Assembly (NCBI RefSeq): GCF_000801105.2
Contig: NC_079517.1
Location: 19,601,579 to 19,665,578 of the forward strand
Source: Raphanus sativus
Lineage: Eukaryota; Streptophyta; Magnoliopsida; Brassicales; Brassicaceae
DNA: 64,000 bases
Direction of reading: 5' to 3'
Shown here: positions 20,122 through 30,895 of the stretch, piece by piece
How the letters are laid out: every line of letters starts with the position of its first letter
How positions within the stretch are numbered: the first letter of the stretch is position 1
Notes under the pieces: model-generated
The model's input: only the letters and a program-made list of their open reading frames with translations
What the model was told of the DNA's origin: nothing
Databases searched by the model: none
Translations under genes and position numbers: made by a program

Positions 20122-23100
20122 ATGCAACAAAATATTCGAGGTCCCCCCAAGAACCTCACCGAAAAGGTTTGCATCGACGACTCAGATCCTGAAAGACAGG
20201 TGAGCATCGGATCCGAGCTACCTCCCGAGACCAAAAAGGAGCTCATTGATTTCTTGAAAGGCAATGTCAAAACCTTTGCATGGTCCACCAGCGACATGAA
20301 AGGCATAGATCCGAATGTCACCACCCATAAGCTAAGAGTAGACCCTACTTTCAAACCGATCAAACAAAAGCGTCGCAAGCTAGGCCTCGAAAAGGCTCAA
20401 GCTGTTAACGACGAAGTTGACCGACTTACGAAAGCTGGGTCCATTCGAGAGGTACACTACCCTGATTGGTTAGCTAACCCAGTAGTGGTAAAGAAGAAAA
20501 ACGGGAAATGGAGAATCTGTGTAGACTTCACAGACCTGAACAAAGCTTGTCCTAAAGACAGCTTTCCGTTACCTCACATCGACCGTTTGGTTGAAGCAAC
20601 AGCTGGCCATCGACTCCTATCCTTCATGGATGCTTTCTCAGGATACAACCAAATCATGATGGATCCTGAGGACCAGGAGAAAACCGCATTCATAACCGAA
20701 CGAGGAACATATTGTTACAAGGTTATGCCATTCGGATTAAAAAACGCAGGAGCTACCTATCAGAGGTTAGTAAACAAGATGTTTGCTGGACAACTCGGAA
20801 AAACCATGGAGGTCTATATCGACGATATGCTAGTCAAATCCTCAGCTGGAGAAGACCATATCTCCCACTTAAGGGAATGCTTCGACATCCTTAACAAGTA
20901 CGATATGAAGCTCAATCCCACTAAATGTACTTTCGGGGTACCCTCAGGCGAGTTCCTAGGCTATCTCGTAACCGAAAGAGGCATTGAAGCCAACCCGCAG
21001 CAGATAGCAACCTTCCTAGAAATGCCATCACCAAAGACAACCAGAGAGGTACAGAGATTGACCGGACGAATCGCAGCGTTAAATCGATTCATATCCAAGT
21101 CCACCGATAAGTGCCTCCCATTCTACAAACTTCTAAGAAATAATAAGAAGTTCCTATGGGACGAGAAATGTGAGGAAGCCTTCAAACAATTGAAAGCATA
21201 CCTCTCCGAACCTCCGATCCTATCCAAACCTGTAGTAGGAGAGCCACTATACCTGTACCTCGCTGTATCGACTGCTGCAGTTAGCGGCGTGCTGGTACGA
21301 GAAGAACAAAACGAACAAAGACCTGTCTATTACACCAGTAAAAGTTTGATAGACGCCGAAACAAGGTACCCTGCAATGGAAAAATTAGCTCTGGCAGTTG
21401 TGATAGCTGCCAGAAAATTGCGACCTTACTTCCAATCGCACTCAATCGTCGTAATGACCTCACAACCATTACGAATGATATTGCACAGCCCTAGCCAATC
21501 AGGGCGATTGGCCAAATGGGCCATAGAGCTCAGTGAATATGATATTGAGTATAGACCTCGAGCAGCAGCGAAAGCTCAGGTCCTTGCCGATTTTATCATT
21601 GAACTAGCATCCGAGCAATTAGACTCCGAAATAGAATCTCCGAAGTGGAGTCTGTATGTCGACGGAGCCTCGTCAAAACAAGGCTCCGGTGTCGGTCTAA
21701 GGTTAACTTCTTCAGCAGGAGAAACCATTGAGCAGTCATATAGGCTCGGATTCAGCGCCTCAAACAACGAAGCTGAATATGAAGCACTAATCGCAGGGTT
21801 GAAACTCGCCCTAAGCCTCGGAATTCGAGAGCTAAACGCTTATAGTGATTCACAGCTAGTAGCTAGCCAGTTTCACGGAGAGTATGAAACGAGGGACGAA
21901 AGAATGGGGGCATATCTCGAAGTCGTCCAGAACCTCACCAGGCAGTTCGACAAATTTGAGCTAACAAGAATCCCACGAGGAGAGAACTCCTCAGCAGATG
22001 CGTTGGCTGCTTTAGCTTCCACGTCAGACCCCCTCGTAAAACGGATCATACCCGTAGAAGGAATCGAAAAACCAAGCATCGACATAGCTACTAAAGCCGA
22101 GATAGACGGCAAGCGAACAGAACACCCTGAAGGTACCTGTCCCGAAACGGTAGCTACCCAGGTTCTCACAACATTTTGGTTCCCAAAAACCAGAATACGT
22201 AGCTCTAAAAAGCATACCTCCGGAAACACAATCCAAAACACGGAAGGTATTCCCCGAAATTCAGACTCCTTGGAGCCTGATCTCACGAATACCCCCGGGG
22301 GCACCAACTCGGACCCACTCATCTGCAGAGTTAAAACTAGAAGCCGTTCAGCCCTCCAAAATTCATCTGGGGGCACCATCCAGACCCCGGACAATAACGA
22401 AGGAATTGGAGGTATTCCTCGGAATTCAGACTCCTTGGAGCCCAATCCTACAAATACCTCCGGGGGCACCACGACACCAGGTCCCGAACAGGAACCTCCT
22501 TCGTCTCTTCATAGCAAAGTTGTAGGGAGAGAGGATTGGAGAATTCCAATCACGCAATACATCCTGGAGGGAAAGACTCCACCCAATAAATGGGAGGCTC
22601 GAAAGCTCAAAGCATTAAGCGCGAGATATTGCGTAACTGAATCTGTCCTCCTCAAACGAAGCATTTCCGGACCTTACCTAAAATGCGTCCATGGCCTCGT
22701 TGCTATGAGGCTCATGAAAGAAATGCACGATGGTTCCTGCGGGAACCACTCTGGAGGAAGAGCTCTAGCCATCAGAATCAAAAGACAAGGATATTTCTGG
22801 CCCACCATTATTGCAGACTGTGAGGCCTATTCCTCTTCATGCGACAAGTGCCAGAGGCATGCACCGATTATACACCAACCTGCGGAAAAACTGTCCAACA
22901 TATCCGCCCCTTACCCATTTATGAGATGGTCCATGGACATCGTAGGACCACTAGTAGCGTCAGGAAGTGGAAAGAAGAAGCTACGCTTCCTCTTAGTCCT
23001 AACAGACTACTTCACAAAATGGATAGAGGCTGAAGCTTTCCAGCAGGTAACCAGAGTCGAGGTCGAACGATTTGTGTGGAAAGAAATCGTGTGTAGACAC

Positions 23101-23790
23101 GGCATCCCATACGAAATCGTAACTGACAATGGAGGACAATTCATATCCCACGATTTCAAAATATTTTGCGACAAGTGGAATATTCGCCTGACCTTCTCAT
23201 CACCTCGCCGACCTCAAGGAAACGGACAGGCGGAGGCTGCTAATAAATCAGTATTAGCAAACCTCAAGAAACGCCTCGGAACCCAGAAGGAATTCTGGTC
23301 AGAAAAATTACTTGAAGTACTTTGGGCATGTCGAACCACCCCACGAAAGGCTACAGAAGAAACCCCTTTCTCCTTAGCCTACGGGATGGAAGCTGTCGTC
23401 CCAGCCGAAACCATTGCTGGTAGCCTTCGCCGGGACCTCTGCACGTCCAATCCCGCAGCTAACGATCAGCTCCTAACTGACAGCCTCGATCTAATCGAGG
23501 AAAGACGGGACCGAGCTCTGATTCGCATTCAGAACTATCAACAAGCAATGGCACGACAGTACAATTCCAAAGTCAGGCTCCGACAGTTCGCTGTAGGTGA
23601 CCTAGTACTTAGGAAAGTTTTCGAAGGAACCAAGGAACCAGATGCTGGGAAGTTAGGAACCAACTGGGAAGGTCCCTACCAGATCATCCACGTGGTACGA
23701 CCTGGCGTTTACAAGCTCCGAAAGGTGCGAACCGGGGTACCTGAAATCAGATCGTGGAACGCCACGAATCTTAAGAGATATTATCATTAG
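20122..23790 (+). CDS. Tat-1 Pol: RT, RNase H, archaeal-type RNase H, integrase
   Basis: 1222 residues from the first Met, though readthrough from 20095 makes that Met unnecessary. RT occupies about residues 90-290, with FMDAFSGYNQI and the catalytic YIDDMLVKS near 232. The Ty3 RNase H follows (PVYYTSKSL, EKLALAVV). A second, archaeal-type RNase H spans about 508-633, with acidic residues in YVDGASSKQG, NNEAEYEAL, YSDSQLV and ENSSADALA. A 130-residue linker carries a duplicated motif. The integrase has an HHCC zinc finger near 870 (HDGSCGNHS, CDKCQRH), a core with MDIVGPL, TDNGGQF and GQAEAANKS (D, D, E), and a GPY-type C-terminus near 1180. No stops or lost catalytic residues were seen. These enzymes copy element RNA to DNA and insert it in the genome. 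Confidence 0.93.
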   Translation: MQQNIRGPPKNLTEKVCIDDSDPERQVSIGSELPPETKKELIDFLKGNVKTFAWSTSDMKGIDPNVTTHKLRVDPTFKPIKQKRRKLGLEKAQAVNDEVDRLTKAGSIREVHYPDWLANPVVVKKKNGKWRICVDFTDLNKACPKDSFPLPHIDRLVEATAGHRLLSFMDAFSGYNQIMMDPEDQEKTAFITERGTYCYKVMPFGLKNAGATYQRLVNKMFAGQLGKTMEVYIDDMLVKSSAGEDHISHLRECFDILNKYDMKLNPTKCTFGVPSGEFLGYLVTERGIEANPQQIATFLEMPSPKTTREVQRLTGRIAALNRFISKSTDKCLPFYKLLRNNKKFLWDEKCEEAFKQLKAYLSEPPILSKPVVGEPLYLYLAVSTAAVSGVLVREEQNEQRPVYYTSKSLIDAETRYPAMEKLALAVVIAARKLRPYFQSHSIVVMTSQPLRMILHSPSQSGRLAKWAIELSEYDIEYRPRAAAKAQVLADFIIELASEQLDSEIESPKWSLYVDGASSKQGSGVGLRLTSSAGETIEQSYRLGFSASNNEAEYEALIAGLKLALSLGIRELNAYSDSQLVASQFHGEYETRDERMGAYLEVVQNLTRQFDKFELTRIPRGENSSADALAALASTSDPLVKRIIPVEGIEKPSIDIATKAEIDGKRTEHPEGTCPETVATQVLTTFWFPKTRIRSSKKHTSGNTIQNTEGIPRNSDSLEPDLTNTPGGTNSDPLICRVKTRSRSALQNSSGGTIQTPDNNEGIGGIPRNSDSLEPNPTNTSGGTTTPGPEQEPPSSLHSKVVGREDWRIPITQYILEGKTPPNKWEARKLKALSARYCVTESVLLKRSISGPYLKCVHGLVAMRLMKEMHDGSCGNHSGGRALAIRIKRQGYFWPTIIADCEAYSSSCDKCQRHAPIIHQPAEKLSNISAPYPFMRWSMDIVGPLVASGSGKKKLRFLLVLTDYFTKWIEAEAFQQVTRVEVERFVWKEIVCRHGIPYEIVTDNGGQFISHDFKIFCDKWNIRLTFSSPRRPQGNGQAEAANKSVLANLKKRLGTQKEFWSEKLLEVLWACRTTPRKATEETPFSLAYGMEAVVPAETIAGSLRRDLCTSNPAANDQLLTDSLDLIEERRDRALIRIQNYQQAMARQYNSKVRLRQFAVGDLVLRKVFEGTKEPDAGKLGTNWEGPYQIIHVVRPGVYKLRKVRTGVPEIRSWNATNLKRYYH
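22234..22470 (+). repeat. Duplicated linker motif within Tat-1 pol
   Basis: The peptide pattern GIPRNSDSLEP..TNT.GGT is encoded twice (about 22234-22301 and 22407-22470), with silent and coding differences. It lies between the second RNase H and the integrase. Confidence 0.85.
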
Positions 23791-24059
23791 GTACCTAAAA
23801 TTCCTGAACTACGTTAGGCTTGATCCCTTGACTGGGTACGTAGGCAACTCCGTCATGAGTGCAGCCCCAACCTCATTCCAACACTTCGTTCACCACAATC
23901 AAAGGGGGCATATGTCTGATTAAAATCACATAGCCCACGCAGCAAATGTATGATCATTATAATACAGCAATTGTATGATTACTATGATACAATGTATCCA
24001 ATTATCAATAAAGAAATTATTCTCGATATCTCAATTCTTTAACAAAACAGGTCCCTGCA
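23791..24059 (+). other. Tat-1 post-pol region with internal purine tract
   Basis: Contains the sequence cttgatcccttgactgggta, which is shared with Tat-2 after its gag, and the purine tract AAAGGGGG (23901-23908). No ORF. Confidence 0.6.
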
Positions 24060-24390
24060 AACATGGACCTAGGGTCCTAAAAACCCTTCGGATTAGCTCA
24101 GGTCTCTACAAACCTGGACCTAAGGTCTTAAAATCCTTAACAACCACAAAAGATCTTAAAATCCTTCAAGCAATATCAGGTCTCGACGAACCTGGACCTA
24201 AGGTCCTAAAAACGTTACCAAATCTCCAAGGTCTTAAAATCCTTATCAAATCTCCAAGGTCTTAAAATCCTTATCAAATCTCCGAGGTCTTAAAATCCTC
24301 ATCAAATCACAAAGGTCTTAAAATCCTTATCAAACCTCAGAAGGTCTTAAAATCCTAAGCAAGTCTCAACGGGTCTTAAAATCCCACAAA
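24060..24390 (+). repeat. Short tandem repeats in the Tat-1 3' region
   Basis: About six copies of a 28-bp unit containing aaggtcttaaaatcc run from about 24228 to 24385, preceded by older, more diverged copies from 24060. Tandem arrays downstream of pol are known in Tat/Ogre elements. Confidence 0.85.
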
Positions 24391-24839
24391 CGAATTCAGG
24401 TTCCCAAGAATCCCCACCTAAGGTGTCCAAATTAAACTTAGGTTCCTAGAAACCTTAAGCTAATCCCGATATTCCAAGAATTCCTCTTAAGGAACTAAAA
24501 ACGATCCAAGTCTTCCAGACTTATCATAAAATCCGAGATCTAATTCTGAGGATTCACTAAACCCTATTAATTAGTAACCAAAGCACAGTCTTTATCGAAA
24601 CTCTTAACCAAATTCGAGCTCATCCAAAAAATGACTAAGTCAAATCGAAAAACTCGAAACGAAACTGGAAACCAAGTTTTGATAGATAAAGGTTTAAAGG
24701 CTTCCTCAGGCCAACAAAGGTTCCAAGGACCTTAACATAAACAAAGGTTTAAAAGCCTCCTCAGGCTATAAGTCTTAGAAACAAATGAAACAAAGCCCAT
24801 CGGGCAGAAATCCTAGAAAACATGAAAGAGCCTCAGCTC

Positions 24840-27800
24840 TTAAACTTCCTTGTCATCCGAGCTCTTCTCAGCTCCCTTACCAGCTGGATTTTCCTCCCCA
24901 GGAACCTCCTCCTCCATCTCCTTGTCGCTACCTCCAAGGGCGGCTTCGACTGGGGCTGAGTAAGAACCCATCAATTCCAAATTAGAACCGAACTCTCCAG
25001 AAAAGGAGAGATTAAACATATTAATCTCTAAAGTACCTGAGCTCTCGGAAAGTTGGGGAAGAGGGAGCTTGCCGATCGAGAAATCCGAGACTTGAGCCTT
25101 CTCGTACGCCGCGACAGCCTCCGGCATCATCGCCACCAAGCGATCATACTCGTCTTGAGTACTCTTAATCTCGTCATCCAGCATGTCTTTCAGGAGCTCG
25201 GTGTTGGCTTGAATCTATTGAGCATGAACCAGGAGATCGACTTCGTCCTTCTTCTTGGAGAACTTCTCCTTGACAACAACCAGAACTTTGTTGTAGGCTT
25301 CAGCTACCTCCTTCTTTCCTCTCCGGACGGCCAGCCTGACCTCAGCTTCCTTGTTCTTCTGGCTGCTCTGGGTAGAAGCAATCAGCTCCTTGACCTGATA
25401 CTCGGCTATCTTCCGAGCAGCATCCAAATCCCCAATCTTCCTATTCTTTACCTGGAGGTCAATCAACTGGCTCTCGATTGTCCCTTGCTGAGCATCACAT
25501 TTGGAGCCAAGTCTCTTCACCTCAGCTTAGAGATCCGAGATCAGAGCCCGAGTCTGATTGAGCTCAGTCTTGTTGGCCTTAACCAGTTCAGTGACCTGAG
25601 CTAATTCCTCAGTGCTGGGGGCATTGTGTACGGCGTCCTCAAACTTGAACTGAGCCCTGTTAATAGCGCCAGCCAGCTACAGAAAACAAAAACCGGTTTA
25701 GTGAAAATCTTCCAAAGATAAAGCTAAAAGTTGAAATAGATCTCATACCTGACCCATGTGATGGGCAATATCAACATACTCATCCTTGTGCGTGAGATTG
25801 GAGATCGAGGGGAGGGAACATCCGGTACTCTTCATATGCCTCATCAGAGTAGCCAAACCCCACGAATCATCCAAAACCGATCCAGGCTTCGAATGAGCAA
25901 AGTTCCAGCCAACGGTTCCTCCTCTAGAGGAGGAGGAGGAAGACCTCGAAGGTCTGTCAACCTGGTCACTTCGGGACCTCTTGTTCCTCGGGGGCTCAAA
26001 TTCAGGAGGATCCCTCGCCATTTGAGGGTTAGCTTCAGTCATCGGGACCTCGGAGGGAAGGCCAACTTCCTGCACTTTAGGCTCCGAAGAGCCAACACCT
26101 TTTGCAGGAGCAGAGCCTCCTTCGTCAAGAGCCTCCTTCAAAGAGTCAAGGAAGGATCCCCCTTGGTTCTTGTCACTTCCTCTAGAGGAGCTAGCAGCCT
26201 TGGTCGATCTACCCCTGGAACGGAAGGAAGGCTGAATAGGCTGAATAGTACTTGCTCCGGATGAAACTTCGAAAACTGAATCACCCTCAGAAACTGAATC
26301 ATGAAAAAGATTCATTAATCACATGATTTCTTGGATAAGTCTCGAGGAGTTCTGCTGATGGATCAGTCTCTCTCGTACAAAGCCAAGAGACATATTAAAA
26401 CTGGTGCTATTGCGGCTAGGGGAGAGAGCAGCCTTTCAGGAGGAACCTGTGACACCTGCACAGAGGCCTGGCTGGAACGGTTTGTGTGCAGGTATGTGGC
26501 TTAGCAGTCTTCCTGTCCTTTGGAGGTCTTTTCTCGCTACCTACATACTTGGTAACCGCAACAAAGGAAAGACCTTTACCGGGAATAGTTCCCCCCCTAG
26601 TCTAGACCGAGTATCAATAGTTGTAGTTCCTGTCCGTTGATTCACTAGCGCAGGAGAGAGAGTTAGCCTTGGGTGATATTTTAGTAGGTAAATTAACGCC
26701 TCAGGTGGCGACGAGATCCAACGGTGAACAGCTGCCCAAAATCAAAACCGCCAACCAACTTAGTAGATTAGCTGCCAATCTTCACCTAACCTAGTTGATG
26801 GTATGCACTTCCGTGTACTAGCTAAAGCTGGTCATGCAATACTTTTTTAATACAAAGAACTCCTCTTGTTGGTGGAAGCGCGGGGCGTTGCAACCATCAT
26901 CCTTGGACCCGGAATATAGAGCTCTTCCCTGGTACCTGGAGGATGGAGAAGAGAAGGCTTCTTCTTTTCTGACCTCGATACATCCGTCCAGAAGGGGTTC
27001 TCCATGAAAAGAGACAAATTCAAACAGTAAAGATCATGAATTAAGAGTAGAAGAGTACCTTCTAAACCAGCAACCGTCACTGAGTCAGGGAAGGACGCTT
27101 TGTATCGATCAGGAAATCTAGCTGACCCAACTCTCGAAGTAGTATAAGCTCCCCAATTATTAGGGCTGTGCTGAAGCTTCCTGTGAAAAGCTCTGGTAAG
27201 TTTACCAGACAACTTGATAGGATCCTTAATTTCTGCAAAAAAGTCAAAAAAAAAACGAATAGCACATCACGATAAGCAAAGATACAATTGCAAACATATC
27301 CCTAAAATCCTAACCAGAAATGTCAGACCATGAGTTCCTGAGGTCACGGCCTACAGGAACCGTCAAGGGATCAATCTTGACATAAAAGTACTTCTTCCGC
27401 CAGTCATCGTCACTGGCCGTGAATTTAAAGATACCTAACCCTGGACGACAGGGGAGGTAGTAGGTACCACTTCCACCATCCTTGGAAGTACTCTCCTTTA
27501 TAGAAAAGAGACTCATTAACTCGGTCAACCCTACGATAACCCCTTCCTCCTTGGCCCTAGTGATAAACCCATTTATCACTCTGATGACCGACGGGCAAAG
27601 TTGAGGAAGGGCTAGCTGGTAATGGTCTAAGAGATCCAGCAAAAGGGTGGGGAGAGGAAATCTAAGATGGCTCTTGGAGATATATTTCTCATGGACGCAG
27701 AACCAACCCTCCGGAACGGTCTCGGGGGTCTCATCTTCAACACAAGCTCTAACTAGATCGCTCTTGCCGTGAGCTTGAACAGCAAGATTGATGACGTCCT

Positions 27801-27951
27801 GACCCTTTAAGAGCGAAGGGAAGTGAGGACCGGAGGAGGCGCTCTTGCTACCTTTCTTCTTCATCCTCTTGACTCTTGCTCCGATCGAGTCTTTAACCTT
27901 CTTCTTCTTGGCTTCTGTCATCTTTTCACCGGCTTCCTGCTTGACCTTCAT
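24840..27951 (-). pseudogene. Tat-1 antisense accessory ORF (putative gypsy-type transposon domain), spliced
   Basis: Read on the minus strand. The first exon (27951-27310) begins MKVKQEAGEKMTEAKKKKVK and has PEGWFCVHEKYI, LRFPLPTLLLDLL and LALPQLCPSVIRVI, matching the 'putative gypsy-type transposon' domain (PF04195). Further exons lie near 27236-27060, 27000-26847 and 26300-25749. An AG acceptor at 25677-25678 closes a 72-nt intron and the last exon runs from 25676 to 24840. The tail is Lys/Glu-rich and coiled-coil-like. Two in-frame stops interrupt it (TAA at 25527-25529, TAG at 25215-25217). The GT-AG introns and antisense direction imply its own promoter, probably inside the element near 28000. 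Its role in Tat elements is unknown. Confidence 0.75.
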
Positions 27952-28430
27952 AATGCGGGCACCGGAGGCTGAGAGTTGAACCTCGCCGGAACCTTATTTT
28001 TGACTCATGATATTAAAAGGAAAGGGAAATAGGAAGCAAAAGAGAGGAATTGGACTAAGGCGAAATCTCAAGGAGAGGTTAAAGATGAAGAACTAGTTCG
28101 ATCAAGAAGCGGATAAAAAAAATAATAAGAAAACGCAGTAAAATAAAGGAAAAGAGGTGAATTACCTTGGAAACCGTCGAGAGGCGTGGAGGAAGTGGAG
28201 AGACAAGCAGTTAATTCTCTCAGCTTTATATCCCGTCACATCTCGAAAATCGGAAATCAAATTTCAAACTCGCTTTAATCTAAGCCATCGATTTAATCAA
28301 AAGAAATTTACAGCCGTTCGATCAGATAAAAGTAAATATGGTTGAGATAGCTAGTAATCATGATCTCAACAAGAGAATCTAGCTTGGGCGGCTAAGTTTA
28401 GCTCCCGAGAATAACGATACCTAATCTCGA
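27952..28430. other. Tat-1, upstream of the antisense ORF
   Basis: No ORF. As the antisense gene starts at 27951, this stretch is its likely promoter and leader. Confidence 0.4.
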
Positions 28431-28444
28431 GAGCTGGGGGCAAC
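28431..28444 (+). other. Tat-1 polypurine tract
   Basis: GAGCTGGGGGCAAC immediately precedes the 3' LTR, the expected plus-strand priming site. Confidence 0.8.
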
Positions 28445-28981
28445 TGTTGGGCCCGAATATGGCCCGGTAGCTGATCTCCAAATAATAAAAGATGGTAATG
28501 GGCCGGGACAGGCCCATCGCAGGCTCGATGCCTAAAAGGAGCCGGAGGCTGAAAGCTAAGGACTCTAACTAAGGAGCTCACGGGGAAGAGGAAGCTCACG
28601 TTGTGACAAGGAGAAGCGCATGACCCGGTCAAAGGGAAGCTGTTGCGGATTCCACCTTAAGCGGAGACGATCTCGGAGATTAGTTGGAGGCAACCTAAAG
28701 AAGTCCAAGGCTATTTAAAGAGAAGATGGAGAACTAAGAAAGGGATCCGACTCAACTGATATTTTACTCAACATTCATCAAAACACTCTTATTGTAATAT
28801 TCATATAATCTTTGTATTCATCAAAGATCACCCTTTGTAACCATCCTATTTCTACTAAATCAATACAAATCGAAGTTCATTCTACAAGTTCTTACGGGAT
28901 TCAGCCCGCGTTTATCTTTCCCTAACCTTTCCTAAACATTAAACCTGATCTAAAATCTAGGTGTGAGTTTTACCCCTCACA
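28445..28981 (+). repeat. Tat-1 3' LTR
   Basis: 537 bp, three single-base differences from the 5' LTR; followed by the target duplication ATCAT. Confidence 0.95.
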
Positions 28982-28986
28982 ATCAT

Positions 28987-29360
28987 GTTGGAAGTAACCG
29001 TCCAGTATGGAAAAGTAGGGTGCAGTGGGTAGATAACATGAATAACCTCCCCCACGACCATCAAATTCAGCCTCAACCATGAGATTCATGGTGAGAAAAA
29101 TCCAGAAACGTAACTGTTTTCAAATCGCTAAGAAAATCGCATATAACTGTTTTCTCTCCACAGAAAAATCCAACCAGCGTACACGTTGTGTTATGTCGAT
29201 ATAAAGAATCATTTTAAATAGTTGAGAAAAAAATAGAATACATCAATATAATTGATTATCACCATATTTTAAAGAATATATATGCCAATTGGAAAAGAAG
29301 AACTATAGAGTTCTCTCTTTAACGAATCATACATTCATACTATTGATCTCATAGAGAGTG
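28987..29360 (-). other. LINE leader remnant right of Tat-1
   Basis: Continues the LINE fragment interrupted at 16813 (the flanks join at ATCAT). AT-rich, with no ORF. It ends where the truncated chromovirus LTR begins. Confidence 0.45.
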
Positions 29361-30744
29361 GTGGACCGTGGTTAGGACACTTAGAATGAATCTTTGTCCC
29401 AAAACTGACCCACTCGGAAAGGTCTCCAAAAACTAAATAAAAATCATGATAATTCATGATAATTCACAACTAAGAGAATGGTCAAGTCAGATTTCTCAGA
29501 ACAGGTCTCGATCATGCTGATCTCGACCATGAACAACCCATATGGCCATAACTGACTACCTCTAAATTAATGATATAAAATTATTCTTTCACCATGATAA
29601 TTCATGATAAATCCCCAATAAAAAATATTTCAAGTCGGAATCCAATAACTCCCACTGGAAGCATGAGATCCTACCATACATGCCCAACCATGGCCATGGA
29701 GAGATTACTCTGATCTAACCAAGGCTTGGCGGCCTGTCAATGAGTTTGGACTCACAGACAACAGCAGAATATATAAGAAAAGAGATAGATTGACATAGGA
29801 GGGAGAACGGATGCAACCAGCATCACTTGGACCATGCAGATCATCCATCCGGACCATAGGTCTTGGCGATGGTAAGTGGTTAGCATCACTAACCTTAGGA
29901 GTGGCCGACGATGGGTTATGTTCCTTCCCACTAGCCTTCTCGGTTCCTCTTGTATCCATCTTCACTTGGCTCCTTCCTGCAACTCTTCCTTGGTCGCCGG
30001 ACAAGAACAATCACCACCACACTCAAGCGGCCAAACAAGCAAACCGCCGGTCTCTTTCTCTCTTGGATTCTCTGGCAATTTTGGCAGAGCTTCCCCTCTT
30101 TTGTCTGATGAATAAATCGATGTCCAGAGCCCTCTATTTATAGAGGAAGGCATTGACAACTGCCTTTGGGCGAATGGGTGCAAAGCTGTGGCCGAATGGA
30201 CACATGTGGGAATCATTGCATCCCTTCGGTCCAACCGCCTCTCAACTGCTCCCCAACTGCTCCCATACATCGAACTTCATCTCCAGGTACATTGTCAAGC
30301 ACTTGGCTGCACCACCAAGCCTCCTGGTCCCATCGGACCGCACCACCATCTTACCGGACCCATAACCGCCCATGGTCCGGTCACACCATCTCAACCCATA
30401 ACACTCCTCCTAGCTGAGGTGAGCTGACCACTAGCTTCTCCAGCTGAGTGAGCTAACACCCCAGCTACTGCAGCTGACCTGAACTCTTGTGAGCCACTGT
30501 GAGCTTCTCCACACTTGACCTAGCTGCCTGAGCTTGCTTCCCACCCCGGCCAGCTGCCTAAACTCTTGCCCAGCTCTCTTGAGCTTGCATCCTTCCTTTC
30601 CTGGTTAAGTTTCAGCCTTCTGATACACTTAACCCCCTTCCTGGACCATGATACGCCTTGCCTTAGGTCATCTGACCTATTTTGGTGCATCACCTCGCAC
30701 CATGGTCCATCCGGCCGATCCTATCTAGGATCGAGGACATGACA
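29361..30744 (-). repeat. Chromovirus 3' LTR, outer end truncated
   Basis: Matches 62847 onwards of the right LTR. The first roughly 390 bp (by comparison with 62452) are missing. It ends ...GGACATGACA next to the PPT. A minus-strand TATA box (TATAAATAG, 30134-30142) marks the promoter. Short ORFs within it are not genes. Confidence 0.85.
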
Positions 30745-30757
30745 AGTCTCTCCCACT
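30745..30757 (-). other. Chromovirus polypurine tract
   Basis: On the minus strand AGTGGGAGAGACT directly precedes the LTR start TGTCATGTCC. Confidence 0.8.
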
Positions 30758-30895
30758 TGATAGGGATTCGTCCTCGAATCCAAACCAAGTACATTCTCAC
30801 AAACATACTGATCATACCACTCAGGATACTCAGCCTTCATCCTTGCCTCCGTTTCCCAAGTGATAATGTCCTTGCCATTACTCTCCCACACTACC
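30758..30895 (-). pseudogene. Chromovirus integrase C-terminus, last part (chromodomain)
   Basis: The minus strand encodes VWESNGKDIITWETEARM and a PEWYDQYV-like end, the second half of a chromodomain. It is separated from its first half (38632-38711) by the Tat-2 insertion at CTACC. Chromodomains guide integrase to chromatin marks. Confidence 0.75.

Larger units (their letters stand above)
16814..28981 (+). mobile_element. Tat-1: complete Ty3/gypsy Tat-lineage retrotransposon
   Basis: The 12,168-bp element is bounded by the 5-bp target duplication ATCAT (16809-16813 and 28982-28986). Its two 537-bp LTRs differ at three positions by my comparison (about 99.4% identity), so it inserted recently. 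Order: 5' LTR, PBS, gag-protease, leaky UAG, RT-RNase H-archaeal-type RNase H-integrase, purine tract, 28-bp repeats, antisense accessory ORF, PPT, 3' LTR. The second RNase H and the antisense ORF are hallmarks of the Tat/Ogre group. All catalytic motifs I checked are intact, so it may be autonomous. It sits in the leader of a LINE fragment. Confidence 0.93.

Noticed and set aside
24060..24390. Regular short repeats that could suggest a CRISPR array
   Set aside because: Plant retrotransposon context, units directly adjacent without unique spacers, no cas genes.
29705..30427. Cluster of 70-110 residue ORFs on both strands, repeated at 63191-63913
   Set aside because: They fall in the two copies of the chromovirus LTR. 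No domain, no codon bias, and overlapping frames on both strands.
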